NCBI GenBank assembly: GCA_002726845.1
Contig: PBSP01000009.1
Location: 1 to 5,338 of the forward strand
From: Methanobacteriota archaeon
Lineage (GTDB): Archaea > Thermoplasmatota > Poseidoniia > Poseidoniales > Poseidoniaceae
DNA: 5,338 nt
Reading direction: 5' to 3'
Shown: positions 1 to 5,338 of the stretch, one piece after another
How positions within the stretch are numbered: the first letter of the stretch is position 1
Layout: each line of letters begins with the position of its first letter
Translations under genes and position numbers: made by a program
Notes under the pieces: model-generated
What the model saw: only the letters and a program-made list of their open reading frames with translations
What the model was told of the DNA's origin: nothing
Database searches by the model: none

Positions 1-179
1 TGGACGTAGCAGGAGAGGTTGTCGGCAAGGTAGCCCTCCCGACCATGATTATCTTGCTTACACTCTCGCTCTTCAGCGTGCTTTATCTTGTTGGCCGCGG
101 CCGCAGAGCCGCAGTCAAGGATCGAATTGCAGAGCAGTCATCACTGATGTCCGTTCTTGGTGATGAAGCCAACGATTGA
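1..179 (+). CDS. C-terminal end of a membrane protein (5' end outside window)
   Basis: A reading frame is open from the left edge (first full codon at base 3) to a TGA at 177-179, giving the last 58 residues of a protein. The sequence shows a hydrophobic helix at about residues 11-30 of the fragment (ALPTMIILLTLSLFSVLYLV) followed at once by a basic patch (GRGRRAAVKDR) and a short polar tail ending GDEAND. By the positive-inside rule the tail should be cytoplasmic, so this is probably the last membrane helix of a larger secreted or surface-anchored protein, or of a multi-spanning protein. Many codons begin with a purine, as expected for coding sequence. The rest of the gene lies outside the window, so no function can be given. 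It faces the minus-strand regulator gene, with only 5 bases between the two stop codons. Confidence 0.7.
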   Translation, partial: DVAGEVVGKVALPTMIILLTLSLFSVLYLVGRGRRAAVKDRIAEQSSLMSVLGDEAND

Positions 180-184
180 GTGAT

Positions 185-955
185 TTAGCCAAGCCACCAT
201 CGGAGACCAGGATTGTCGTCAATGGCGACGAATTCGCCCGAACGATCCGCTCTCTGCTGTTCGACGAGTTCTCGAACTCTTGACATTACTGCTGTAATGT
301 CGTTCTCGCTGAGGTTCAACTCTTTCGCCATTAATCCGAGGTTGGGTTTAACTCTAGGTGTTTCGATCAACGCATGAACCATTGTTCGCTGGGAATAATC
401 CTCGAAATCAGTATCGACTGCGGCAGACACACGACCTCGGATTTGCTGATGCAAGGCGATGACAGCATCTCGCTGACGGTCCAATTGTTCGAGCTGTTCA
501 TTCAATTGTTCAAGATGAACAACCCCTTCAGTCACACTGATTTTCTTTCGTCCACTTACAACTTCCGCAATTGGCTGAACATGGTCAGGCAATCTTGAAC
601 TCAACCTCAGTGGACCTCCAGACGGCAGCTTTCGACGCTCTATTTTGAACAAATCTGGACCGAGGTCAACTCGTAGCGAGAATGCTTCACATACTCTGAA
701 AATGGTTCTGGGAGGCCCGCCTTTCTCACTTGGAACTTTCATTTTTTCAACGAGGTTACCGCGTTCGAGTTCTTTGAGATGTTTCACAATTGCTTGTTGG
801 CTCACACCTATCAATTCAGCCAACTGCATTGGGTAGTGTGGTTCGCGAACCAATCGCTCAAGAATCAGCCGGCGTGTTTTGTTTTGAAGTAACATCAACG
901 AACGTTCAAGGTCATCCATACTACTCAACCTGTAGTTAGGTAGAGAAGGACTCAT
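185..955 (-). CDS. ArsR-like winged-helix transcriptional regulator with second C-terminal helix-turn-helix-like domain
   Basis: Predicted 256-residue cytoplasmic DNA-binding protein. A winged helix-turn-helix covers about residues 13-85: LQNKTRRLILERL is the typical ArsR first helix, LAELIGVSQQAIVKHLKELE is the helix-turn-helix, and the wing carries GGPPRTIFR at about 79-87, a motif common in archaeal ArsR-type regulators of the COG1777 kind. A Gln/Glu-rich helix follows (about 144-176), predicted to form a coiled coil and a likely dimerisation element. A C-terminal segment (about 187-236, with LAKELNLS-like spacing: GLMAKELNLSENDITAVMSRV) could be a second helix-turn-helix. No cysteine pair for metal sensing is visible, so a metal sensor is unlikely. 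The start is uncertain: ATG at 955 lies 31 bases after the preceding stop but lacks a clear ribosome binding site, while ATG at 919 begins right at the domain and has AGGT 8 bases upstream. It is the last gene of the apparent topo VI operon. Its targets are unknown. Confidence 0.85.
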   Translation of the reverse strand: MSPSLPNYRLSSMDDLERSLMLLQNKTRRLILERLVREPHYPMQLAELIGVSQQAIVKHLKELERGNLVEKMKVPSEKGGPPRTIFRVCEAFSLRVDLGPDLFKIERRKLPSGGPLRLSSRLPDHVQPIAEVVSGRKKISVTEGVVHLEQLNEQLEQLDRQRDAVIALHQQIRGRVSAAVDTDFEDYSQRTMVHALIETPRVKPNLGLMAKELNLSENDITAVMSRVRELVEQQRADRSGEFVAIDDNPGLRWWLG

Positions 956-968
956 TTGAACTCGTCGG

Positions 969-987
969 AAAAACAGAGCGGTTTTTT
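969..987 (-). terminator. Weak A/T-rich hairpin between the membrane protein and regulator genes
   Basis: Read on the minus strand, AAAAAAC, a six-base spacer CGCTCT and GTTTTT form a perfect six-pair inverted repeat that starts at the stop codon of the membrane protein gene and ends in a T run. The T run could act as an archaeal termination or attenuation signal and partly uncouple the regulator from the upstream genes. The stem is nearly all A-T pairs and would be weak, so chance is a fair alternative. Confidence 0.25.
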
Positions 988-1973
988 CAGTCTTCATCCC
1001 ACGATTGCCAATCTTCGTTTTTGGCAACAGGTATTTTCCGGTCGTTCGTTGGCTTTTCTTTCTTCACAACCGCTGGTGTGCTTGGTTTTGGTTGGAGGGG
1101 TGGTGTCGGAAACGGATCGGCAACCTGTTGTTCTTGCTGCTGTGGCGTTGCGGATTCAACATCACCCCGCATCAATGCATACACCTGTTCGGTTGTGAGC
1201 ATACTTCCAGATTGTACATCTTGCGCACCGTCCATTTGCGTAGGAGCGGATTGACTTCGTTGTTGTATGTATTCTCCAGTCCGAACGTCGAACCCTACGT
1301 CTTCTGTTGTGCCTTCATTTATGCTGTTGATTTGTTCTTGAACAACATCTGGAGTCAAATCGGTTAGAGGAATCAATTTTCCATCGGGTCCAACGACCAT
1401 CATTACGCCCTTTTTTCGATTTTGTGCGAATGCGAGAAGAACACCGGAAAGAGGCAGCAGGAAGATGCCGAGACAACAGAAGGAACCCCCGATTAAAACC
1501 CATGGAGACCCAACCAAATCGCTCTCCATTTTATCGATGGAAGTAAGCCAAACCGTCTCGTTTGAGCATGGGCCTTCACACTCAATCCGTAGGAGATACT
1601 CGCCTTTCTCCAACTCCCATGTTCCAAGAACCGTATACTCGACACTGCCATCTGCGGATAGTGCCCCCCAGTCGAGCTTACATTTTGATTCACTTACAGC
1701 GTCATTTATTTCAGAGCCGTTGCGTTCAAAGAGAGTCACATTGCCTTCAAAATCTGTACCGTACGCACGATAACACCCTGCTTCATCAATTGTAACGGCT
1801 TCTTGGTTCACAGAACCTGTTGCATCAACGGACAGTTCGTTGTTTCTTTGTGGATCTAGAGCGTCCCCGAAGGTATTCATCTGACCGATGACAATAATGC
1901 TACCAATGACGAAACACGCCATTGATGCAATGAGCATACGGAGCGGCCAGGGGTTTTTCTTTTCGCTCTCCAT
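987..1973 (-). CDS. Two-helix membrane protein with disulfide-type ectodomain and long cytoplasmic tail, function unknown
   Basis: Predicted 328-residue membrane protein of no family I recognise. Order of parts: short basic N-terminus (MESEKKNPWPLR), membrane helix at about 12-32, extracytoplasmic domain at about 33-157, second helix at about 158-183, then basic NRKK and a cytoplasmic tail of about 140 residues. The outer domain has four cysteines (about 67, 98, 132, 136), suggesting two disulfides, three N-glycosylation sequons (NVT, NGS, NET) and alternating beta-strand-like segments (VTLFER, YTVLGTWEL, YLLRIE) that recall a small beta-sandwich such as the PPC type; that fold is inference. 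The tail is rich in Gln and Pro (PQQQEQQ, then PFPTPPLQPKPSTP), then lysines, and ends in an acidic aromatic WQSWDED. An in-frame GTG at 1991 would add six residues; ATG at 1973 is preferred because it places basic residues just before the helix. It starts 45 bases after top6A, probably in the same transcript. Confidence 0.85.
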   Translation of the reverse strand: MESEKKNPWPLRMLIASMACFVIGSIIVIGQMNTFGDALDPQRNNELSVDATGSVNQEAVTIDEAGCYRAYGTDFEGNVTLFERNGSEINDAVSESKCKLDWGALSADGSVEYTVLGTWELEKGEYLLRIECEGPCSNETVWLTSIDKMESDLVGSPWVLIGGSFCCLGIFLLPLSGVLLAFAQNRKKGVMMVVGPDGKLIPLTDLTPDVVQEQINSINEGTTEDVGFDVRTGEYIQQRSQSAPTQMDGAQDVQSGSMLTTEQVYALMRGDVESATPQQQEQQVADPFPTPPLQPKPSTPAVVKKEKPTNDRKIPVAKNEDWQSWDED

Positions 1974-2018
1974 GCACCGAGGAAGTACCACTCCCCAAAG
2001 AAGGCTCGCTTTTCCCTT

Positions 2019-3113
2019 TCACAATCCAAGGGCTTGCAATTTCTCAGGAAGGTACGTTTCGGTTACGAAGTCAAGACCGTATTTTGCAAGCGATTGTTGC
2101 TCAGCTTTCTTCCCGACTTCGAGCATCATATTGATTTGTTCTTGCCACCAACCATCAGCAAATCGAGGATCGCTTAATTCAGCATTAAGCGCTTCAATGT
2201 CTTTCTTAGAAAGATCATCACTGGGCAAATCGTAGGCAAGAATATCATCCGCAGTAATTCCGAGGTAAGTCGAGGTTGGGGTCGCTAAATATTCTGAAAT
2301 ATGGGCTGTTTTAATCGCACCATAGGCAATTGAAGCAAAGATTCGGAACGACCACGGGTCTCCGTCGAGGAACACAACAACAGGCAAATCCCATTCTTCA
2401 CTCATACGCTTCATGATTCGGCGCGTTGAACGAGCGGGTTGGCCTTTGAGATGCAATAATGCACACTTGAAGTCCTCATCAAAACCATTCTCGACGAGGC
2501 GGTCAAACATACCTCCAGTTTCGATTGCCATGATGAAGTTAATGTCATGTTCTAAGAATTCGATTTTCTCAGCTTCAACATTGTATGGAACACCATAGCC
2601 ACTGTCGCCAACATCATCTCGAGCGTTGATACGCATCCATTCACCGCGTCGGTTTCGTTCACGAAGTGTTAGGTTTCCTATCATTCGAGCACCATCTTCT
2701 TCAGGACGTAGTTTGAAGTCTTCTCGGAGACAACGTGTGACAATCTCCAGGTCTTCTGCGAGATTGTTGCTCTCGTTTTGGGATTGGAATTTTCCTAGTC
2801 CCCAGCCCTCGGATATGTAATACATTTCACGAAGGGTGGATGATTTCCCATCATCGATCATGCTTTCTATGAATTCAATAACATGCAGCGCTCTGAGCAA
2901 CTGTTTTGCAGAGCCGAGGCTCGTAGCATCACGAATTGTCTGTTTTCGCCCGTACTTGTAAACGCCAAGTTTGGCATCGAATCCAATGTTGTTTTTTGTA
3001 CGAACGGGTAACGTCATCGTAGGGGGCTCCCCTTTGACGATTCGATCGTACATTTCACGAACAACATCATGGAGAGCCGTCTTTGTTTCCTCAATGGATT
3101 TTCGATCAGCCAT
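2019..3113 (-). CDS. top6A: DNA topoisomerase VI subunit A (Spo11-like DNA-cleaving subunit)
   Basis: 364 residues, the usual length for the archaeal subunit. It is the cleavage half of the A2B2 type IIB topoisomerase: each A subunit attacks one strand with a tyrosine, making a transient double-strand break with a 5' protein link through which a second duplex is passed. The N-terminal winged-helix (5Y-CAP) domain carries TLREMYYISE at about 93-102; by alignment with Spo11 the second tyrosine, Y99, is the nucleophile. The TOPRIM domain follows, with the metal-binding glutamate E198 in FIMAIETGG and D250/D252 in FLDGDPW. The stretch DPWSFRIFASIAYGAIKTAHISEYLATP closely recalls euryarchaeal, especially haloarchaeal, Top6A as I remember them. 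All catalytic residues expected are present, so the enzyme should be active. The ATG shares its A with the top6B stop (TGATG), and a perfect GGAGGTGAT lies 5 bases upstream. Confidence 0.97.
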   Translation of the reverse strand: MADRKSIEETKTALHDVVREMYDRIVKGEPPTMTLPVRTKNNIGFDAKLGVYKYGRKQTIRDATSLGSAKQLLRALHVIEFIESMIDDGKSSTLREMYYISEGWGLGKFQSQNESNNLAEDLEIVTRCLREDFKLRPEEDGARMIGNLTLRERNRRGEWMRINARDDVGDSGYGVPYNVEAEKIEFLEHDINFIMAIETGGMFDRLVENGFDEDFKCALLHLKGQPARSTRRIMKRMSEEWDLPVVVFLDGDPWSFRIFASIAYGAIKTAHISEYLATPTSTYLGITADDILAYDLPSDDLSKKDIEALNAELSDPRFADGWWQEQINMMLEVGKKAEQQSLAKYGLDFVTETYLPEKLQALGL

Positions 3114-5173
3114 CAGTAATCACCTCCGAACAACGTTGTTTGCATCGTCTCACCAGGGGAGGCACTCGTTTCAGATTCATCCACGCCGTCATCGTCTGAA
3201 CTTTCATCCTCATCCAATTGGTTATCGTCTTCAGGGAGCGGGGCATTAAGTGCTTCTTCTTGTCTTCGAATCTCCTCCAGCAATTTTTCATCCATTTTTG
3301 TTGCACCGATGACTTCTTGAGAGCCTCGATAAAAGACGTCGGTTTCATTCCAATCGCCTTTCTCTAAGTTTGCAAGGCTGTATGAAATGACCGTTTGTAC
3401 TCCAGGTTGCAACGTTTCAAGTTTCCAAGCCCAAACGCCCATTGCTTCTTTTCTTCCACCCAGATTGTTGTTCACCATACTCGCACCCTGACGTTCAGGC
3501 CAATTGACAAGCATGGTGTACGATCTTGCGCGAGAGGTGTAATTGTAGAGCGTGATGTGGACATCGGTTTGTTTGGTCGCTTTATTCCATGTTGTTGTTG
3601 TCTCTGCTATTACCGCAGACATGATTTTGGTGATTGAAGCAGCTAAGTCTGGAACCGGGAGTTCAAGCAAAGAAGCAGACTTCTCCGCAATAGCTGGAAT
3701 GATGTCATTGATAAGTTCAAATTTCTCTTTTGTCTTCCCCATTTTTTTCTGCTTTTCCAAATGCTTCCTAAGCCCTCGTCCCATTTCCAGCATCGCTTTG
3801 CGCGCCTCTTCCATCACTGTTTCATTATCAGAAAGCGCTTCCTTTGCCTCGGATGTAAATTGTACGTTGGTGCTTGCGAGATGGACAAGAATTGCTGCGG
3901 GGCCTTTGGGGACGCCCCGACCACCCGCTTGATCCAAACCATATTGTCGCCAATCCACGCTTTCAATCGCTTTGGTCAACAAGCAACCACCTTGCTGATA
4001 CATAAGAGGGACGCGATTTGCAAACCGAAGTATTTCCACTGGCTTATCTGCCGTCATCCCCTCACCAAAAATCAAGCCAACCTCCACTTGGAATGGATTG
4101 CCTTGAGCAACGCTTGGCGCCCGAGTCATGGTGGTGACGAATTTTGAATCGATGGTTTTTGAAAGACCCTTTTTTATCAGCAATTCCTCGATAGGAGAAA
4201 GGCACGAGGTGGGCGGGTTGAGTAGTTTGACCGATTTGCCTTTGAGTTGACGTTCCCCTTGAAACGCTTCAAGCAGTGCCCGAACTTGTTGTGCAGACAA
4301 AGACTTCGGTTTGAGTTTCTCTTCAAGTTCAGAAACCTCACACAGTTCTTTGGCTGCACGCTGAGAGACACCAGAAAACGTACGTCGGAGGAAGGTTGTC
4401 ATTCTCGATTCAGTGGATTCGGAGCAAAGACGCTGAAGTTGGCCTAATTCGATTCCTTTTGGATGTGGCTTGATGGCTTCAACCCGCCCAGGCAGACGCT
4501 CCGTCACGCGCTGCCAGTGATGTTTTTCCCCATCGGGATCGATGAACATAATATCTGCATGAGGATTAACGATACTTGTCATTCGGAGGTATTGCCAAAC
4601 AGATTGACGCCCGCGCTGATATTTCGCCTTCATCGTCGTTCTAATTCGGAGCCCGTGGACTTTCTCTCCCCAATCTATGCGGTCTTGATTTGATTTAATG
4701 GCCTTATTTTTTCTTGTATCGAGGCCGATATCAACCGAAACCGCTGTTGCCTCTTTTGCAATTTTTGATTCTACATGGGTTGGGTCGCCAGTTGTCAATT
4801 GTGAATACATGACCACACCGGTTATTCCGATACCTTGTTGCCCCCTAGACTGCCGAATAGCGTGGAACCGAGAACCAAACAACAACTGGCCGAACACCTT
4901 TGCGATACTCGCTCGTGGAATTCCTGGGCCGTTGTCTTCAATTTCCACCTGAAGGATGTCCTTTTTGTTGTCGATTTTTGATATCTTAACGATAATATCA
5001 GGCAAAATTCGTGCCTCTTCACATGCGTCTAAGGCGTTATCAACCGCTTCTTTTACTGCAGTAATGAGAGCTCTGTTGAGGGTATCAAATCCAAGAAAGT
5101 GTTTGTTCTTCTCAAAAAATTCTGAAATTGCAACCTGCTTTTGGTTTGCTGCCATTTTTTCCGCAATGCTCAC
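3113..5173 (-). CDS. top6B: DNA topoisomerase VI subunit B (GHKL ATPase subunit) with acidic C-terminal extension
   Basis: 686 residues when started at GTG 5173. This subunit dimerises on ATP binding to form the gate that captures the transported DNA. The Bergerat ATP fold is complete: KEAVDNALDA at about 41-50 (E42 catalytic base, N46 Mg-binding), EDNGPGIP at 79-86, and the lid SRGQQGIGITG at 109-119. A helix-2-turn-helix domain follows (about 265-340), then the transducer domain with YQQGGCLLTKAIESVDW (about 392-408) and HLASTNVQFTSEAKEAL (about 431-447), whose lysine K444 probably corresponds to the family's ATP-contacting switch lysine. A beta-rich Ig-like domain occupies about 531-623, as in Methanosarcina. 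The last 40 residues are an acidic linker (about 647-668) ending QTTLFGGDY, unusual compared with shorter family members. GTG 5173 is chosen over ATG 5155 because IAEKMA matches the conserved IAEELA-type N-terminus and a GAGGTG ribosome binding site lies upstream. Confidence 0.96.
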   Translation of the reverse strand: MSIAEKMAANQKQVAISEFFEKNKHFLGFDTLNRALITAVKEAVDNALDACEEARILPDIIVKISKIDNKKDILQVEIEDNGPGIPRASIAKVFGQLLFGSRFHAIRQSRGQQGIGITGVVMYSQLTTGDPTHVESKIAKEATAVSVDIGLDTRKNKAIKSNQDRIDWGEKVHGLRIRTTMKAKYQRGRQSVWQYLRMTSIVNPHADIMFIDPDGEKHHWQRVTERLPGRVEAIKPHPKGIELGQLQRLCSESTESRMTTFLRRTFSGVSQRAAKELCEVSELEEKLKPKSLSAQQVRALLEAFQGERQLKGKSVKLLNPPTSCLSPIEELLIKKGLSKTIDSKFVTTMTRAPSVAQGNPFQVEVGLIFGEGMTADKPVEILRFANRVPLMYQQGGCLLTKAIESVDWRQYGLDQAGGRGVPKGPAAILVHLASTNVQFTSEAKEALSDNETVMEEARKAMLEMGRGLRKHLEKQKKMGKTKEKFELINDIIPAIAEKSASLLELPVPDLAASITKIMSAVIAETTTTWNKATKQTDVHITLYNYTSRARSYTMLVNWPERQGASMVNNNLGGRKEAMGVWAWKLETLQPGVQTVISYSLANLEKGDWNETDVFYRGSQEVIGATKMDEKLLEEIRRQEEALNAPLPEDDNQLDEDESSDDDGVDESETSASPGETMQTTLFGGDY
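3119..3127 (-). promoter_or_regulatory. Perfect Shine-Dalgarno sequence for top6A inside the top6B 3' end
   Basis: On the minus strand GGAGGTGAT is followed by five bases and the top6A ATG. It is a full match to the archaeal 16S rRNA 3' tail. It lies within the last codons of top6B (Gly-Gly-Asp before Tyr-stop), and stop and start overlap as TGATG, so translation of the two subunits is probably coupled. Confidence 0.88.
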
Positions 5174-5183
5174 ATCGACACAT

Positions 5184-5190
5184 CCACCTC
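5184..5190 (-). promoter_or_regulatory. Ribosome binding site that decides the top6B start
   Basis: On the minus strand GAGGTGG (part of GAGGTGGAT) lies about 10 bases upstream of the GTG at 5173 and about 28 bases upstream of the next in-frame ATG at 5155. The spacing suits the GTG and is too long for the ATG. A second purine-rich run, GGAGGAGGA, lies a few bases further upstream and could add to binding or be coincidental. Confidence 0.6.
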
Positions 5191-5252
5191 TGGTCCTCCT
5201 CCGTCCATGACTTTGGGCCAGCAGGTAACAGCAGTCCATTGGCGAGGCTACT

Positions 5253-5262
5253 TGATATTTCG
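5253..5262 (-). promoter_or_regulatory. Candidate archaeal BRE/TATA element upstream of top6B
   Basis: On the minus strand CGAAATATCAAG resembles a purine-rich BRE followed by an A/T-rich TATA-like core. Transcription would begin roughly 25 bases downstream, leaving a leader of about 50-60 bases that includes the GAGGTG ribosome binding site. The match is loose, and no transcript data are available. Confidence 0.3.
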
Positions 5263-5295
5263 GCCCGTTGCGGACGTAAACGATGCAATATTGTT

Positions 5296-5338
5296 TCAAA
5301 TTGCAGAAGCCTTAGCGTCATCAGTTTCCAATCGCTTC
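5296..5338 (-). CDS. Possible C-terminal end of the gene preceding top6B
   Basis: Entering the right edge on the minus strand, one frame reads KRLETDDAKASAI and stops at TGA (5298-5296). Ten of the 13 codons start with a purine, the pattern expected for coding sequence, and the charged, helix-like tail is plausible for a protein end. If real, it lies 122 bases upstream of top6B in the same direction. The fragment is too short to identify, and a plus-strand frame open across the same bases (from ATG 5207) competes with it. Confidence 0.35.
   Translation of the reverse strand, partial: KRLETDDAKASAI

Noticed and set aside
956..1027. Longer regulator starting at TTG 1027 or ATG 997
   Set aside because: Both would overlap the end of the membrane protein gene and add residues with no resemblance to the ArsR fold; ATG 955 or 919 fits better.
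1119..1145. Short TTG/CTG repeat that could look like a microsatellite
   Set aside because: It encodes the PQQQEQQ stretch of the membrane protein tail and is explained by ordinary Gln-rich coding.
1005..1367. Plus-strand open frames of 77-120 codons opposite the membrane protein gene
   Set aside because: They are rich in Cys, Phe and Trp and look like antisense shadows of the Gln/Pro-rich coding sequence on the minus strand.
3106..3348. 80-codon minus-strand frame overlapping the end of top6B
   Set aside because: It is an out-of-frame reading of the acidic tail region of Top6B, with no independent coding support.
2019..5173. Topoisomerase-VI-like defence or mobile-element module
   Set aside because: Both subunits are full length with complete catalytic motifs and standard B-A order, as in housekeeping archaeal topoisomerase VI, and no phage, plasmid or defence genes are nearby.
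5156..5299. In-frame extension of top6B to an ATG at 5299 (728 residues)
   Set aside because: The added 42 residues do not match the known family N-terminus, contain no recognisable motif and have no ribosome binding site; the GTG at 5173 is better supported.
5207..5338. Plus-strand open frame to the right edge
   Set aside because: No ribosome binding site precedes its ATG, which lies only 33 bases from the divergent top6B start, and the competing minus-strand tail has a stronger purine-first codon pattern. Kept as a finding but not annotated as a gene.

Overview
The window looks archaeal, and most likely comes from a euryarchaeon. The clearest evidence is a complete, tightly coupled pair of genes for DNA topoisomerase VI, subunit B (top6B) followed by subunit A (top6A). 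A perfect archaeal-type Shine-Dalgarno sequence (GGAGGTGAT) precedes top6A. Further downstream is an ArsR-like winged-helix regulator carrying the GGPPR motif that is common in archaeal regulators. Moderate GC content, a topo VI A subunit resembling haloarchaeal versions in its TOPRIM region, and an acidic W-x-x-W-D-E tail on a membrane protein make a marine planktonic lineage (Poseidoniales / Marine Group II or a relative) a reasonable guess. That lineage call is inference and was not tested.

Layout from left to right: positions 1-179 hold the 3' end of a plus-strand gene whose product ends in one transmembrane helix and a short basic cytoplasmic tail. It converges on the next gene with only 5 bases between the stop codons. 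The rest is a minus-strand gene train, read from right to left: top6B (5173 to 3113), top6A (3113 to 2019, sharing one base with top6B), a two-helix membrane protein of unknown function (1973 to 987) and an ArsR-like regulator (955 to 185). The gaps are -1, 45 and 31 bases, so a single operon is likely. At the right edge a short minus-strand reading frame ending at 5296 may be the tail of the preceding gene. The roughly 120 bases between it and top6B would then hold the promoter and the top6B ribosome binding site. No stretch longer than 300 bases lacks a gene.

How the genes work together: Top6A (Spo11-like cleavage subunit) and Top6B (GHKL ATPase subunit) form the A2B2 type IIB topoisomerase, which decatenates and relaxes DNA by ATP-dependent double-strand passage. 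The overlapping start/stop with a ribosome binding site inside the top6B coding region fits stoichiometric synthesis of the two subunits. The membrane protein and the regulator have no demonstrated link to topoisomerase VI; their position in the same apparent transcript is the only evidence for one.

I do not see a clearly undescribed system such as a defence island, CRISPR array or mobile element. The most interesting details are the long acidic C-terminal extension of Top6B ending in a QTTLF motif that resembles a sliding-clamp binding peptide, the double use of the top6B 3' end as a ribosome binding site, the unclassified membrane protein in the operon, and the two-domain regulator.
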